A program made the translations under genes and the position numbers. From Pseudomonadota bacterium (GTDB lineage: Bacteria; Pseudomonadota; Alphaproteobacteria; Rhizobiales; Xanthobacteraceae), in assembly GCA_023451825.1 (NCBI GenBank), contig JAEXYA010000070.1, positions 48,089 through 112,088 of the forward strand: a DNA stretch of 64,000 bases. The letters are read 5' to 3'. Positions 41,719-50,988 of this stretch are shown piece after piece. Each line of letters begins with the position of its first letter. Position 1 is the stretch's first letter. The notes below the pieces were generated by a model. That model searched no databases. It was not told the origin of the DNA and saw nothing but the letters and a program-made list of their open reading frames with translations.

Positions 41719-43140
41719 ATGGCCGCACCCGCCGGTTTCACCGACTACATCGTCAAGGACATCTCGCTCGCCGATTTCGGCCGCAAGGAGCTGTCGATCG
41801 CCGAGACTGAAATGCCGGGCCTGATGGCGACCCGCGAAGAATTCGGCCCGAAGCAGCCGCTGAAGGGCGCGCGCATCGCCGGTTCGCTGCACATGACCAT
41901 TCAGACCGGCGTGCTGATCGAGACGCTGAAGGCGCTAGGTGCCGACATCCGCTGGGTCTCGTGCAACATCTATTCGACCCAGGATCACGCCGCTGCCGCC
42001 ATCGCCGCTGCCGGCATTCCGGTGTTCGCCGTCAAGGGTGAAACCCTGAAAGACTATTGGGACTACACCGCAAAGCTGTTCGACTGGCACGGCGGTGGAC
42101 ATCCGAACATGATCCTCGACGACGGCGGCGACGCCACCATGTATGTCCATCTCGGCCTGCGCGCCGAGAATGGCGACACCGCTTTCCTCGACAAGCCGGG
42201 TTCGGAAGAAGAGGAAGTGTTCTTCGCGCTGCTGAAGAAGCAGCTCAAGGAAAAGCCGAAGGGCTACTTCAAGGCGATCGCCGACTCGATCCAGGGCGTT
42301 TCGGAAGAAACCACCACGGGCGTGCATCGTCTGTACGACATGCAGAAGGCCGGCACGCTGCTGTGGCCCGCGATCAACGTCAATGACTCCGTGACCAAGT
42401 CGAAGTTCGACAACCTCTATGGCTGCCGTGAATCGCTGGTGGACGGCATCCGCCGCGGCACCGACGTCATGATGTCGGGCAAGGTCGCCATGGTTGCCGG
42501 CTTCGGCGACGTGGGCAAGGGCTCGGCTGCCTCGCTGCGCCAGGCCGGCTGCCGCGTGCTGGTGTCCGAAATTGATCCGATCTGCGCGTTGCAGGCGGCG
42601 ATGGAAGGCTATGAAGTCGTGACCATGGAAGACGCGGCACCGCGCGCCGACATCTTCGTCACCGCGACGGGCAACAAGGACATCATCACCATCGAGCACA
42701 TGCGCGCGATGAAGGATCGCGCCATCGTCTGCAACATCGGCCATTTCGACAACGAGATCCAGGTCGGTGCGCTGAAGAACCTGAAGTGGGACAACATCAA
42801 GCCGCAGGTCGACGAAATCACCTTCGCCGACGGCAAGCGCATGATCCTGCTGTCGGAAGGTCGCCTGGTGAATCTCGGCAACGCGACCGGTCACCCGTCC
42901 TTCGTGATGTCGGCGTCCTTCACCAACCAGACGCTGGCGCAGATCGAACTCTACGCCAACAACAAGGACGGCAAGTACAAGAAGGAAGTGTATGTGCTGC
43001 CGAAGTCGCTGGACGAGAAGGTCGCACGCCTGCATCTCGCCAAGATCGGCGTCAAGCTGAGCACGCTGAGCAGCGAGCAGGCGTCGTATATCGGCGTGAA
43101 GCAGGAAGGCCCGTTCAAGGCCGAGCACTATCGCTACTGA
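41719..43140 (+). CDS. ahcY: Adenosylhomocysteinase
   Basis: Reversibly hydrolyses SAH to adenosine and homocysteine, removing the inhibitory product of methyl transfer. Of 473 residues, NVNDSVTKSKFDNLYGCRES carries substrate-binding residues, VAGFGDVGKGSAASLRQAG is the NAD Rossmann loop near 255-275, and KAEHYRY is the usual C-terminus. ATG 41719 has AAGGA ten bases upstream. With metK it completes the SAM cycle core, and a strong terminator follows. Confidence 0.97.
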   Translation: MAAPAGFTDYIVKDISLADFGRKELSIAETEMPGLMATREEFGPKQPLKGARIAGSLHMTIQTGVLIETLKALGADIRWVSCNIYSTQDHAAAAIAAAGIPVFAVKGETLKDYWDYTAKLFDWHGGGHPNMILDDGGDATMYVHLGLRAENGDTAFLDKPGSEEEEVFFALLKKQLKEKPKGYFKAIADSIQGVSEETTTGVHRLYDMQKAGTLLWPAINVNDSVTKSKFDNLYGCRESLVDGIRRGTDVMMSGKVAMVAGFGDVGKGSAASLRQAGCRVLVSEIDPICALQAAMEGYEVVTMEDAAPRADIFVTATGNKDIITIEHMRAMKDRAIVCNIGHFDNEIQVGALKNLKWDNIKPQVDEITFADGKRMILLSEGRLVNLGNATGHPSFVMSASFTNQTLAQIELYANNKDGKYKKEVYVLPKSLDEKVARLHLAKIGVKLSTLSSEQASYIGVKQEGPFKAEHYRY

Positions 43141-43161
43141 GTTCGGCGGAAGCTGAATGAG

Positions 43162-43191
43162 AAAAGCCCCGGAGCGATCCGGGGCTTTTTT
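43162..43191 (+). terminator. Rho-independent terminator after ahcY
   Basis: 12-base-pair stem AAAAGCCCCGGA / TCCGGGGCTTTT, GCGA tetraloop and T run, 21 bases after the ahcY stop. Confidence 0.93.
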
Positions 43192-43230
43192 GTTTGGTAA
43201 GAGGGGCAGCACAGTCGTGGACTTAACAAC

Positions 43231-43314
43231 CGTCATTGCGAGCGCAGCGAAGCAATCCAGAAAGCAACAAGCGAAGACTGGATTGCTTCGTCGCAAGTGC
43301 TCCTCGCAATGACG
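43231..43314. repeat. Palindromic intergenic repeat, family A copy 3
   Basis: CGTCATTGCGAG ... CTCGCAATGACG with the inner GAAGCAATCCAG / TGGATTGCTTC pair, between the convergent ahcY and LLM oxidoreductase genes. Confidence 0.9.
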
Positions 43315-43335
43315 CGGAGAGGTTCGTATTTTGGG

Positions 43336-44361
43336 CTACCCCAACATCTCCCGCACCATCGGGATCACCTTCGTCCCAAATAGCTCGATGCAGCTCATCA
43401 GCTTGTCATGCGGCAGCGGGCCGGCGCTGTATTTCAGGTCGAAGCGCGAAATCCCCAGCGCCTTCGCCGTCTTCGCGATCTTCTTCGCCACCGTCTCCGG
43501 CGATCCCACATAGAGCGAGCCGTGCTCGACCTCCTGGTCGAATTCGCGCCGCTCCATCGGTGGCCAGCCGCGCTCTTTGCCGATGCGGTCGCGCATCTGC
43601 TTGTAGTCGCTCCAGATGTCTTCGCGCGCCTGCTCATCGGTGGCGGCGATATAGCCGGGCGAATGCACGCCGATCGGCTTCACCGGCCGCTTAATCTCCG
43701 CATAAGCGCGGTGGTAGAGATCGACATAAGGCTTAAAGCGCTCGGGATCGCCGCCGATGATGGCCAACATCAAGGGCATGTCGTAACGCACCGCGCGCAC
43801 GACGGATTGCGGGCTGCCGCCGACGCCGATCCAGGTGGTGAGGTTGCCGCTCTCGATCGGTGGGAAGACGCGTTGGTTGGTCAGCGGCGGGCGCGTATTG
43901 CCGCTCCAGGTGACTTCCTCGCTGTTGACGAGTTCGGCGAACAAATCGAGCTTGTCCTCGAACAGCGTCTCATACTGATCGAGCGGGAAGCCGAACAGCG
44001 GGAAGGATTCGGTGAACGAGCCGCGGCCGAGGATGACTTCGGCACGGCCGTTGGACGCCGCATCGACGGTCGCAAAACGCTGGAAGACGCGGATCGGATC
44101 GTCGGAGCTCAGCACGGTGACGGCCGATCCAAGACGAATGCGCTTGGTGCGCGCAGCAATGGCGGCGAGCACGACTTCGGGGGCGGAGACCGCGAAGTCG
44201 GCACGGTGATGTTCGCCGACGCCGAAAAAATCGACGCCGAGTTGATCGGCGAGCACGGCTTCGTCGATGACGTTACGGATGACCTGTGCATGCGACAGCA
44301 TCTGGCCGTCGGCACCGCGGGTGACGTCGCCGAAAGTATCAAGTCCCAGTTCGAGTGCCAT
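43336..44361 (-). CDS. LLM-class flavin-dependent oxidoreductase
   Basis: Luciferase-like monooxygenase family protein of 341 residues, using reduced flavin (FMN or F420) on an unknown substrate. It begins LELGLDTFGDVTRG, and the conserved VGEHHRADFAVSAPEVVLAAI, RIRLGSAVTVLSSDDPIRV and GRGSFTESFPLFG stretches define the (alpha/beta)8-barrel. SLYVGSPETVAKKIAK is the usual C-terminal motif. ATG 44361 is preferred to a longer frame that runs through a terminator hairpin. No close functional partner is next to it. Confidence 0.9.
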   Translation of the reverse strand: MALELGLDTFGDVTRGADGQMLSHAQVIRNVIDEAVLADQLGVDFFGVGEHHRADFAVSAPEVVLAAIAARTKRIRLGSAVTVLSSDDPIRVFQRFATVDAASNGRAEVILGRGSFTESFPLFGFPLDQYETLFEDKLDLFAELVNSEEVTWSGNTRPPLTNQRVFPPIESGNLTTWIGVGGSPQSVVRAVRYDMPLMLAIIGGDPERFKPYVDLYHRAYAEIKRPVKPIGVHSPGYIAATDEQAREDIWSDYKQMRDRIGKERGWPPMERREFDQEVEHGSLYVGSPETVAKKIAKTAKALGISRFDLKYSAGPLPHDKLMSCIELFGTKVIPMVREMLG

Positions 44362-44387
44362 GAAGTATATCCCGGGCTGAAAACGAC

Positions 44388-44414
44388 AAAGGCCGCGCGG
44401 GGTGCGCGGCCTTT
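44388..44414 (-). terminator. Terminator hairpin after the FAH-family gene
   Basis: 11-base-pair stem AAAGGCCGCGC / GCGCGGCCTTT with a five-base loop. On the minus strand it follows the FAH-family gene by 22 bases and precedes a T-rich stretch. Confidence 0.75.
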
Positions 44415-44436
44415 GCACGTCCAGCTTTGCTGGCGC

Positions 44437-45135
44437 TTACTTGGGTTCGCTGATTGCGAAGTTCAAGGTGCCGATGCCGTCCACGCCGCACTCCACCTTG
44501 TCGCCGGGCTGCAAGGCGGCCACGCCAGCCGGCGTGCCGGTGAGGATGACGTCGCCCGCGCCGAGTTCGACCTGCAGCGAAAGCTTCGAGATGATCTCGG
44601 CGATGTTCCAGATCATCTCGGACAGGTCACCCTTCTGGCGCTCGGTGCCGTTCACCGACAGCCAGATCTTGCCCTTCGAGGGATGACCGGACTTCGCAGC
44701 CGGGATCAGCGCGCCGGTGGGCGCGGACTGATCGAACGATTTGCCGATCTCCCAGGGCTGTTCCTTCTTGCGCGAAATGGTCTGCAGATCGCGGCGGGTG
44801 AGATCGACGCTGACGCCGTAGCCCCAGACATGATCGAGCGCCTGCTCGGGCGTGATGTTGAGCCCGCCGCTCTTCAGCGCCACCAGCAGCTCGACTTCGT
44901 GCTGCATGTCCTTGGTCAGCGTCGGATAGGGGATCACGCTGCCATCGGCGGCGGTCATGTCCGCATGCTTGGCGAAGAAGAAGGGCGGGTTGCGCTCGTC
45001 ATTGCCGAGTTCGCGGATGTGCTCGAGATAGTTGCGGCCGACGCACCAGACGCGGCGGACCGGAAATTTGGCGGTCTCGCCCTGAACGGCAATGGCGGCC
45101 TGCGGCGGCGGGGTGATCACGTAGGAAGCGGTCAT
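44437..45135 (-). CDS. Fumarylacetoacetate hydrolase (FAH) family protein
   Basis: Hydrolase or decarboxylase of 232 residues that cleaves a beta-diketo acid such as fumarylpyruvate. RVWCVGRNYLEHIRELG, PPFFFAKHADM, HEVELLVAL (metal-binding Glu pair) and GDVILTGTPAGVAALQPGD are the family signatures. The short form and YPTLTKDMQHEVEL resemble fumarylpyruvate/maleylpyruvate hydrolases of gentisate breakdown, but no gentisate genes are nearby, so the substrate is unproven. Confidence 0.9.
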   Translation of the reverse strand: MTASYVITPPPQAAIAVQGETAKFPVRRVWCVGRNYLEHIRELGNDERNPPFFFAKHADMTAADGSVIPYPTLTKDMQHEVELLVALKSGGLNITPEQALDHVWGYGVSVDLTRRDLQTISRKKEQPWEIGKSFDQSAPTGALIPAAKSGHPSKGKIWLSVNGTERQKGDLSEMIWNIAEIISKLSLQVELGAGDVILTGTPAGVAALQPGDKVECGVDGIGTLNFAISEPK

Positions 45136-45161
45136 ACAGAAACCCGAAGGTTGAAAGGCCC

Positions 45162-45247
45162 CGTCATTGCGAGGAGCCCTTGCGACGAAGCAATCCAGTT
45201 CTTACGGAGCGGGCCAGCTGGATTGCTTCGCTGCGCTCGCAATGACG
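45162..45247. repeat. Palindromic intergenic repeat, family A copy 4
   Basis: CGTCATTGCGAGGAG ... CGCTCGCAATGACG with the inner AAGCAATCCAG / CTGGATTGCTT pair, upstream of the FAH-family gene and just after the ABC exporter gene on the minus strand. Confidence 0.9.
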
Positions 45248-45253
45248 ACAGTG

Positions 45254-47056
45254 TTACGCCGATGCGTCGAGCGGCGCCAGCGGGGAGGCCTCGCGATGCT
45301 GCAGGCGGAAGAAGGATGCATAGCGGCCATCCCGGCGCAGCAGGTCGTCGTGACGTCCGCGCTCGACGATCTCGCCGCCCTCGACCACCAGAATCGCATC
45401 GGCATGCATGATGGTGTGCAGGCGATGCGCGATGACGATGGTGGTGCGGTTCTGGCAGAGATGCTCGATGGCTTCCTGAACGAGCTTTTCAGACTCGGAA
45501 TCCAGCGCAGCGGTGGCTTCGTCCAGCAGGATCAGCGGTGCATCCTTCACCAGCGCGCGGGCGATGGCGATGCGCTGGCGCTGCCCGCCCGACAGCGTGG
45601 TGCCGTGCTCGCCGACCGGCGTGTCATAGCCGAGCGGGAAGCTCAGGACGAAGTCGTGGGCGCAGGCGGCCTTGGCCGCGGCCACGATCTCGTCTTCAGT
45701 GGCGCCGGGCTTGCCGAATGCGATGTTGTCGCGAATGGTGCCGCGGAACATGTAGACGTCCTGGCCGACATAGGCGGTCTGGCCGCGCAGCGAGCGGCGC
45801 GACACATCGGCGGTGTTCTGGCCATCGATGGTGATCTGGCCTTCGGAGGTCTCATACATCCGCAACAGCAGCGCCAGTACCGTGGACTTGCCGCCACCGG
45901 ACGGGCCGACCAGTGCGGTCATCTTGCCCGGCTCGGCAACAAAGCTCATGCGATTGAGCACGATCTCGCCGGGGCGATAGCGGAAGGTGACATCGTGCAA
46001 CTCGACGCGGGCTTCGGAGAGTTTCAGCGCGGGCTTGCGATCGTCATTCGGCTCGGTGGCCGGGCTGTCGACGATCTCCAGCAGGGTGTGGGCGCCGATC
46101 AACTGGCTGTTGAGGTCGATGTTCAGGCGCGCGAGGCGCTTTGCTGGCTCGTATGCGAGCAGGAAGGCGGTGATGAACGAGAAGAACTGGCCAGGCGTCG
46201 CGCCCATCGCCACCACGCGATAGCCACCATACATCAGCGCACCCGCGATGGCGAAACCGCCGAGTGTTTCCATCAGCGGCGATGAGCGACTGGACACACG
46301 CGCCATCTTGTTGGCGTTCTGCTCGACCGCGGTGATGCTGGCTTCCATGCGCGCCTGCATCGTCTGCTCGAGCGTGAAAGCTTTGACCGTGCGGATGCCC
46401 TGCAGCGATTCCTGCATGACTTCGAGAATCTCGCTGGTGCCGGTGAACTGGTTGCGCGCGAGGCCCTTGATGCGGCGGACGAGTTTGCGCAGCACCAGGA
46501 TCGCCGGCGGCGCCACCAGGAAGCCGGTGATCGCCATATAGGGATCCTGCATCACCATCACGGCGACGAGGCCGATCAGCGACAGCAGATCGCGGCCGAC
46601 GGCGTTGATGAGCAGGCTCAGCACCTGCGTCACGGAATTGGCGCCGGCGGTGAGGCGCTGCAGAAATTCGGACGAGTGACGTTCGGAGAAGAAACCGATG
46701 CTTTCGCTCATCAGCTTGGCAAAAAGCCGGCGCTGATTGTTGGCGACGATTGCATTGGAGATCTTCGACAGGATCACCGTATGGCCGTAGGTCGCCGCGC
46801 CTTTGACGACGAAGATCAGCACCACCACGCCCGAGAACAGCGCGATCCGTTCGACGCTCCTGTCCACATAGGCCTGGTTGATCACTTCGCCCAGCATATA
46901 GGCGGAGGCAGCCATCATCCCGGCCGAGACGGCCATCAACAGGAAGGCGGCCAGATATTGCCGCCAATAGGCCTTCGCCTGTTCCGTGATCAGGCGGCGG
47001 ATCAGCGCCCAGGCGCCAGAGGGGTCGTCAGTGATTTTGCGTGGTATTTTGGCCAT
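45254..47056 (-). CDS. MsbA-like ABC exporter (membrane and ATPase domains fused)
   Basis: Half-transporter of 600 residues that works as a homodimer in the inner membrane. The N-terminal ~330 residues hold six hydrophobic helices. The ATPase domain has Walker A GPSGGGKST (about 385-393), the signature LSGGQRQRIAIAR, Walker B LILLDEATAAL and the H-loop IVIAHRLHTI. Closest in style to MsbA lipid A flippases and lipid/drug exporters; near LPS genes a lipid A-core role is plausible but unproven. Confidence 0.92.
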   Translation of the reverse strand: MAKIPRKITDDPSGAWALIRRLITEQAKAYWRQYLAAFLLMAVSAGMMAASAYMLGEVINQAYVDRSVERIALFSGVVVLIFVVKGAATYGHTVILSKISNAIVANNQRRLFAKLMSESIGFFSERHSSEFLQRLTAGANSVTQVLSLLINAVGRDLLSLIGLVAVMVMQDPYMAITGFLVAPPAILVLRKLVRRIKGLARNQFTGTSEILEVMQESLQGIRTVKAFTLEQTMQARMEASITAVEQNANKMARVSSRSSPLMETLGGFAIAGALMYGGYRVVAMGATPGQFFSFITAFLLAYEPAKRLARLNIDLNSQLIGAHTLLEIVDSPATEPNDDRKPALKLSEARVELHDVTFRYRPGEIVLNRMSFVAEPGKMTALVGPSGGGKSTVLALLLRMYETSEGQITIDGQNTADVSRRSLRGQTAYVGQDVYMFRGTIRDNIAFGKPGATEDEIVAAAKAACAHDFVLSFPLGYDTPVGEHGTTLSGGQRQRIAIARALVKDAPLILLDEATAALDSESEKLVQEAIEHLCQNRTTIVIAHRLHTIMHADAILVVEGGEIVERGRHDDLLRRDGRYASFFRLQHREASPLAPLDASA

Positions 47057-47213
47057 CCGCGGTCCAGAGGCCGCCGGGCATGAGTTTGCCAGGGGCCCAT
47101 TCGCGTTGCGAAACAGCCGCCTGATTGCCCGTTAAAGCGCAGATTTTCAAGCGAAATTCGGCCTTGTCAGGACTTTGTTAACTTGACCCGTCGAACCGCA
47201 GCGCGAGGCAGAA

Positions 47214-48227
47214 TCAGGCCGATTGCGCCATCAATTCGACACCGAAGCGCTCTCGGGCGAGCTTTTCCTCCCATGACAGCGCGTGGCGGGCGATGATTTC
47301 GAGGTCGTCGTATTGCGGGGTCCAATCGAGCGTCGACCGGATGCGACGGGTCTCGGCAATCATGGTCATGATATCGCCGTCGCGCCGCGGCGCGTATTGG
47401 ACCGCGAAATTGCGGCCTGATGCACGGCGCACCGCCTCGATCGTCTCCAGCACCGAATATCCGCGGCCATAGCCGCAATTCAGCGTCGTCGATAGGCCGC
47501 CATCGCGAAGATAGCCGAGCGCGGCGCGGTGGGCCTGCACGAGATCGCTGACATGGATGAAGTCGCGGATGCAACTGCCATCGGGAGTCGGATAGTCGGT
47601 GCCGTAAACGTCGATCTTGCTGCGTTGTCCGGTGGCGGCTTCCACGGCAATTTTCAGCAGGTGCGTGGCGCCCATGGTGGCGAGGCCGGTGCGGCCTTGG
47701 GGATCTGCGCCGGCGACGTTGAAATAGCGCAGCACGACGAATTCCATGCCATAGGCCGGCGCGATGTCGTGCAGCATGATCTCGGTCATCAGCTTCGATG
47801 ACCCGTAGGGCGATAGCGGTCGCGTTGGCGCCTCTTCGGCGACGGGCGTGAAGTCGGGATTGCCATAGACGGCAGCCGTCGAGGAGAAAATGAAGCGCTT
47901 GACGCCGCATTTCACGGCGGCGTTGAGCAGGTTGCGCGAGGTCGCCGTGTTGTTGCGATAATAGGCAAGCGGATCGCGCATCGATTCCGGAACGACTACG
48001 GAGCCCGCGAAATGGATAATGGCATCGACGCCATGGGCGTTGATGACGCCTTCGACGAGATTCTCATCTGCGACGTCGCCGATGAACAGCGGAACGCCTT
48101 CGGGCAGATAGGTCGAGAAGCCGGTGGACAGATTGTCGATGACGACGACATTCTCGCCGGCTTCCACCAGCGCATGTACCATGTGACTTCCGATGTAACC
48201 GGCGCCCCCGGTGACCAGAACCGTCAT
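47214..48227 (-). CDS. galE: UDP-glucose 4-epimerase
   Basis: Interconverts UDP-glucose and UDP-galactose through a bound NAD. Of 337 residues, VTGGAGYIGSHMVHAL is the Rossmann loop at 5-20, SSTAAVYGNP holds the catalytic Ser, and YGSSKLMTE holds Tyr and Lys (about 146-154). TLNCGYGRGYSVLE is a typical C-terminal sugar-binding stretch. It supplies galactose for LPS or exopolysaccharide. Confidence 0.95.
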   Translation of the reverse strand: MTVLVTGGAGYIGSHMVHALVEAGENVVVIDNLSTGFSTYLPEGVPLFIGDVADENLVEGVINAHGVDAIIHFAGSVVVPESMRDPLAYYRNNTATSRNLLNAAVKCGVKRFIFSSTAAVYGNPDFTPVAEEAPTRPLSPYGSSKLMTEIMLHDIAPAYGMEFVVLRYFNVAGADPQGRTGLATMGATHLLKIAVEAATGQRSKIDVYGTDYPTPDGSCIRDFIHVSDLVQAHRAALGYLRDGGLSTTLNCGYGRGYSVLETIEAVRRASGRNFAVQYAPRRDGDIMTMIAETRRIRSTLDWTPQYDDLEIIARHALSWEEKLARERFGVELMAQSA

Positions 48228-48344
48228 GTGGATTGTCTCACTCTCCCGTTTGGAGAGACGATAGACGGTTTGCGATGAAGGGCGGGTTTCGGCGCGTGGT
48301 TACTGGTCTCTATGCTTAATGTTGCGTATAGGAACCGGAGCGAA

Positions 48345-49403
48345 ATGGAGTTCTCTGTGCCGATTGCAGGCAAAACAGCCGGAAAATTGCAGGTGATCAT
48401 CACCAATCTGCATTGGCGCTATTCCGGCGTGACGGCGACCAACCGTATGGTGGCACCCAAGCTTGCGGACATGATCGATGCGGCCTGGCTCGGATCGGAG
48501 ATTCCTGCCGGCATCGGGCGTCTGAGCGTTGGTGGACTCCTGAAATTATGGATGCGGCGAACGCCCGTGATCTGGCATGCGCGGCGCAATAACGAGATGA
48601 TCGTCGGCGTCCTGCTGCGTGCGCTCGGCTGGCCACTGAAACTTCTGTTCACGTCGGCAGCGCAGCGTCATCACAGCTGGATCACCCGCTGGCTGATCCG
48701 CCGCATGGATGCGATCATCGCGACGTCAGATGCATCGGCCTCCTATCTCAAGCGCCAAGCGACAGTGGTGACGCATGGCGTCGATACCGATCGCTATGCG
48801 CCGCCAGCCGATCGCGCCGCTGCCTTTGCCGAAGCGAATATCCCCGGGCGCTACGCGATCGGTTGCTTCGGCCGCGTCCGCGCACAGAAGGGCACCGATC
48901 TGTTCGTCGATGCCATGTGCGCGCTGCTACCGCGCTATCCGGATTTCTCGGCGGTTGTCGTTGGCGCCATTACGCCGGATCAGATCGGCTTCGCGAACGA
49001 GCTGCGCTGGAAGATCGCGGATGCCGGCCTGCAGAAACGTATCATCATCACTGGCGAGTTGCCGATCGACGAGGTCGAGCGCTGGTTCAGGCGTTTGACG
49101 ATCTATGCTTTCACGTCGCGCAATGAAGGTTTTGGACTCACACTCATCGAAGCCATGTCGGTTGGCGCCGCCTTGGTCGCAACGCGCGCCGGTGCTGCCG
49201 AGATCGCGGTGGAGGAAGGCGTCACCGGAACGCTGGTTCCGACGGGGGATGTTAAGGCTCTGACAGAAGCGATCGAGCCGCTGATGCGCGATCCCGAAGC
49301 TGCGCGGGTCATGGGTATACGCGGACGCGAACGGGTTCTCGAAAAATTCAGCCTCGATGCCGAAGCGCGCAATATCGCTGCAGTCTATCGCAAACTCGTC
49401 TGA
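48345..49403 (+). CDS. Glycosyltransferase family 4 (LPS core type)
   Basis: Cytoplasmic retaining glycosyltransferase of 352 residues with a GT-B fold. The donor-site signature SRNEGFGLTLIEAMSVGAALVATRAGAAEIAVEEG is plain (quoted here in part: EGFGLTLIEAM), and IGCFGRVRAQKGTDLFVDAM marks the second domain. Near ADP-heptose genes it is probably an LPS core transferase. ATG 48345 is preferred because GGAG lies four bases upstream; an in-frame ATG at 48312 has none. It is divergent from galE, and its 3' end overlaps gmhB by 19 bases. Confidence 0.88.
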   Translation: MEFSVPIAGKTAGKLQVIITNLHWRYSGVTATNRMVAPKLADMIDAAWLGSEIPAGIGRLSVGGLLKLWMRRTPVIWHARRNNEMIVGVLLRALGWPLKLLFTSAAQRHHSWITRWLIRRMDAIIATSDASASYLKRQATVVTHGVDTDRYAPPADRAAAFAEANIPGRYAIGCFGRVRAQKGTDLFVDAMCALLPRYPDFSAVVVGAITPDQIGFANELRWKIADAGLQKRIIITGELPIDEVERWFRRLTIYAFTSRNEGFGLTLIEAMSVGAALVATRAGAAEIAVEEGVTGTLVPTGDVKALTEAIEPLMRDPEAARVMGIRGRERVLEKFSLDAEARNIAAVYRKLV

Positions 49404-49918
49404 CCTTTCAGAATATCAGCGACAAACGCGTCGAGATCGCCGCCGGCAAACAGGAAGCCGGGCAGGTGCGCAGCCGCAGCTGCTTCGATGTCGCTGTCGC
49501 GATCGCCAATCACGAAGCTGCCTTTCGTGATCACCGGCCAGTGCTGCATCAGATCCAGAATCATGCCGGGCTTGGGCTTTCGCCATGGATGGTCTTCCAG
49601 ATACCCTTCGACCGTGCCACTTGGATGATGCGGGCAGTAGCGGACGTCGTCGATCACAGCGCCGTCTTTCGCGAGTTCACTCCGCATCCAGTCGAGCAGC
49701 GTGTTGAGTTCGGCTTCGGTGAAATAGCCGCGCGCGACGCCGGACTGGTTGGTGAAGACGAAGACGTGATAGCCGGCATCGTTGAGCCGTTTCACCGCCT
49801 TGGCTGCATTCGGCATCCAGCGGATTTTCTCGGGGTGGCCGACATAGTTGTCGTCGTAGTTCAGCACGCCGTCACGATCGAGGATGGCGGCCGGTTTTGA
49901 CTTTTTGAGCGATGTCAT
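49385..49918 (-). CDS. gmhB: D-glycero-beta-D-manno-heptose 1,7-bisphosphate 7-phosphatase
   Basis: HAD-family phosphatase of 177 residues that removes the 7-phosphate during ADP-heptose synthesis. DRDGVLN (14-20) has the nucleophilic Asp, FTNQSGVARG the Thr/Asn motif, WRKPKPGM the Lys, and VIGDRDSDIEAAAAA the distal Asp pair. The zinc-binding loop is incomplete: CPHHPSG (95-101) is kept, but the usual Cys-x-Cys before RKP is replaced by EDHPW. The start overlaps the waaF stop (ATGA), placing both in one operon. Confidence 0.92.
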   Translation of the reverse strand: MTSLKKSKPAAILDRDGVLNYDDNYVGHPEKIRWMPNAAKAVKRLNDAGYHVFVFTNQSGVARGYFTEAELNTLLDWMRSELAKDGAVIDDVRYCPHHPSGTVEGYLEDHPWRKPKPGMILDLMQHWPVITKGSFVIGDRDSDIEAAAAAHLPGFLFAGGDLDAFVADILKGQTSLR

Positions 49919-50988
49919 GAGGGCACGCTGCCAGCTTCGGCCTTCGTCATCAGGCCCTGAATGATGTCAGCCACATCCGTGGCCGGGATGTCGCGCATGC
50001 AGGCGTGGTTGTTCTGATGGCAGACCGGCGTGTGGCACGGCTGGCAGGGCACGATGGTCTTGGTCTGCACAGTGGCGGCCAGGGGATTGAGCGGGCCCCA
50101 GAGCTGCGGGCTGGTCGGGCCGAAAATGCCGATGGTCGGCGTGCCCACGGCTGCTGCGATATGCATCAGGCCGGAATCATTGGCGACCGCGACCTTGGCG
50201 GCGGACATGCCGATCACGCCGTTCCGCAGATCGTTGGTGGTCAGGTCTTTTGCCTGTGGACCCGCTTTGGCGATGATCTCGTTGGCGAGGTCTTTTTCGC
50301 CGGGGCCACCGATGACCCAGACGTCGTAGCCGCGCTCCGCCAGCAGCTTCGCGGCCTCGGGGTAATAGGTCCAACGCTTGGAGGATCCGACAGAGCCGGG
50401 GCCGAGGGCCACAGCAGGGCCGGTGCCCAGCCCGTTGGTTTGCCGCCAGCGGGTGATTTCGTCGGCAGGCACTTGAAAATCCGGCACGGGCCAATCAGTG
50501 GGCAGCGCAGTGCCAGGAGGCAGCGCCAGCGCGCATTTGCGGTCGATCATGCGCGACAGCTTCTTTTCGCCCCAGCGCCAGTCATTGAGCAGCCCAAAGC
50601 GGGCCTCGCCAACGAAGCCTACGCGCTCGGGAACCCCCGCTAGGGCTGGGGCAAGCGCGGATTTCCAGGTCCGAGGCATGATCAACGCCGTCCCGTAGTG
50701 GCGCTCGCGGATCATGGTCGCGAGTTCCCACTGTTTTGCAAGTGCCAGTTGGCGGCGCGGCAGATCCCATATGACGGCGGAACGCACGCCGGGCATGTAG
50801 TCCACCAGCGGCGCCACTAGCTTGGTGACAAGCATATCGATGGGCCGGTTTGGCCAGCGCTGCTTCAGCACACGCACGACGGTGTGACCGCGGACAAAGT
50901 CACCAATCCACATATAGGGCACGATCAGGATTGGACGGGTATCCGCCGCGTCCACCGTCACGCCCGGATATGGGGTATTTTGGGTCAT
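49915..50988 (-). CDS. waaF: ADP-heptose--LPS heptosyltransferase (GT9)
   Basis: Adds L-glycero-D-manno-heptose from ADP-heptose to the inner core of LPS at the cytoplasmic face of the inner membrane. Of 357 residues, ILIVPYMWIGDFVRGHTVVR is the N-terminal acceptor loop, and VALGPGSVGSSKRWTYYPEAA with VANDSGLMHIAAAVGTPTIGIFGPTSP is the GT9 donor-binding half. A cysteine-rich segment (PCQPCHTPVC, then NHACM) follows near residues 310-330. It is translationally coupled to gmhB. Confidence 0.92.
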   Translation of the reverse strand: MTQNTPYPGVTVDAADTRPILIVPYMWIGDFVRGHTVVRVLKQRWPNRPIDMLVTKLVAPLVDYMPGVRSAVIWDLPRRQLALAKQWELATMIRERHYGTALIMPRTWKSALAPALAGVPERVGFVGEARFGLLNDWRWGEKKLSRMIDRKCALALPPGTALPTDWPVPDFQVPADEITRWRQTNGLGTGPAVALGPGSVGSSKRWTYYPEAAKLLAERGYDVWVIGGPGEKDLANEIIAKAGPQAKDLTTNDLRNGVIGMSAAKVAVANDSGLMHIAAAVGTPTIGIFGPTSPQLWGPLNPLAATVQTKTIVPCQPCHTPVCHQNNHACMRDIPATDVADIIQGLMTKAEAGSVPS

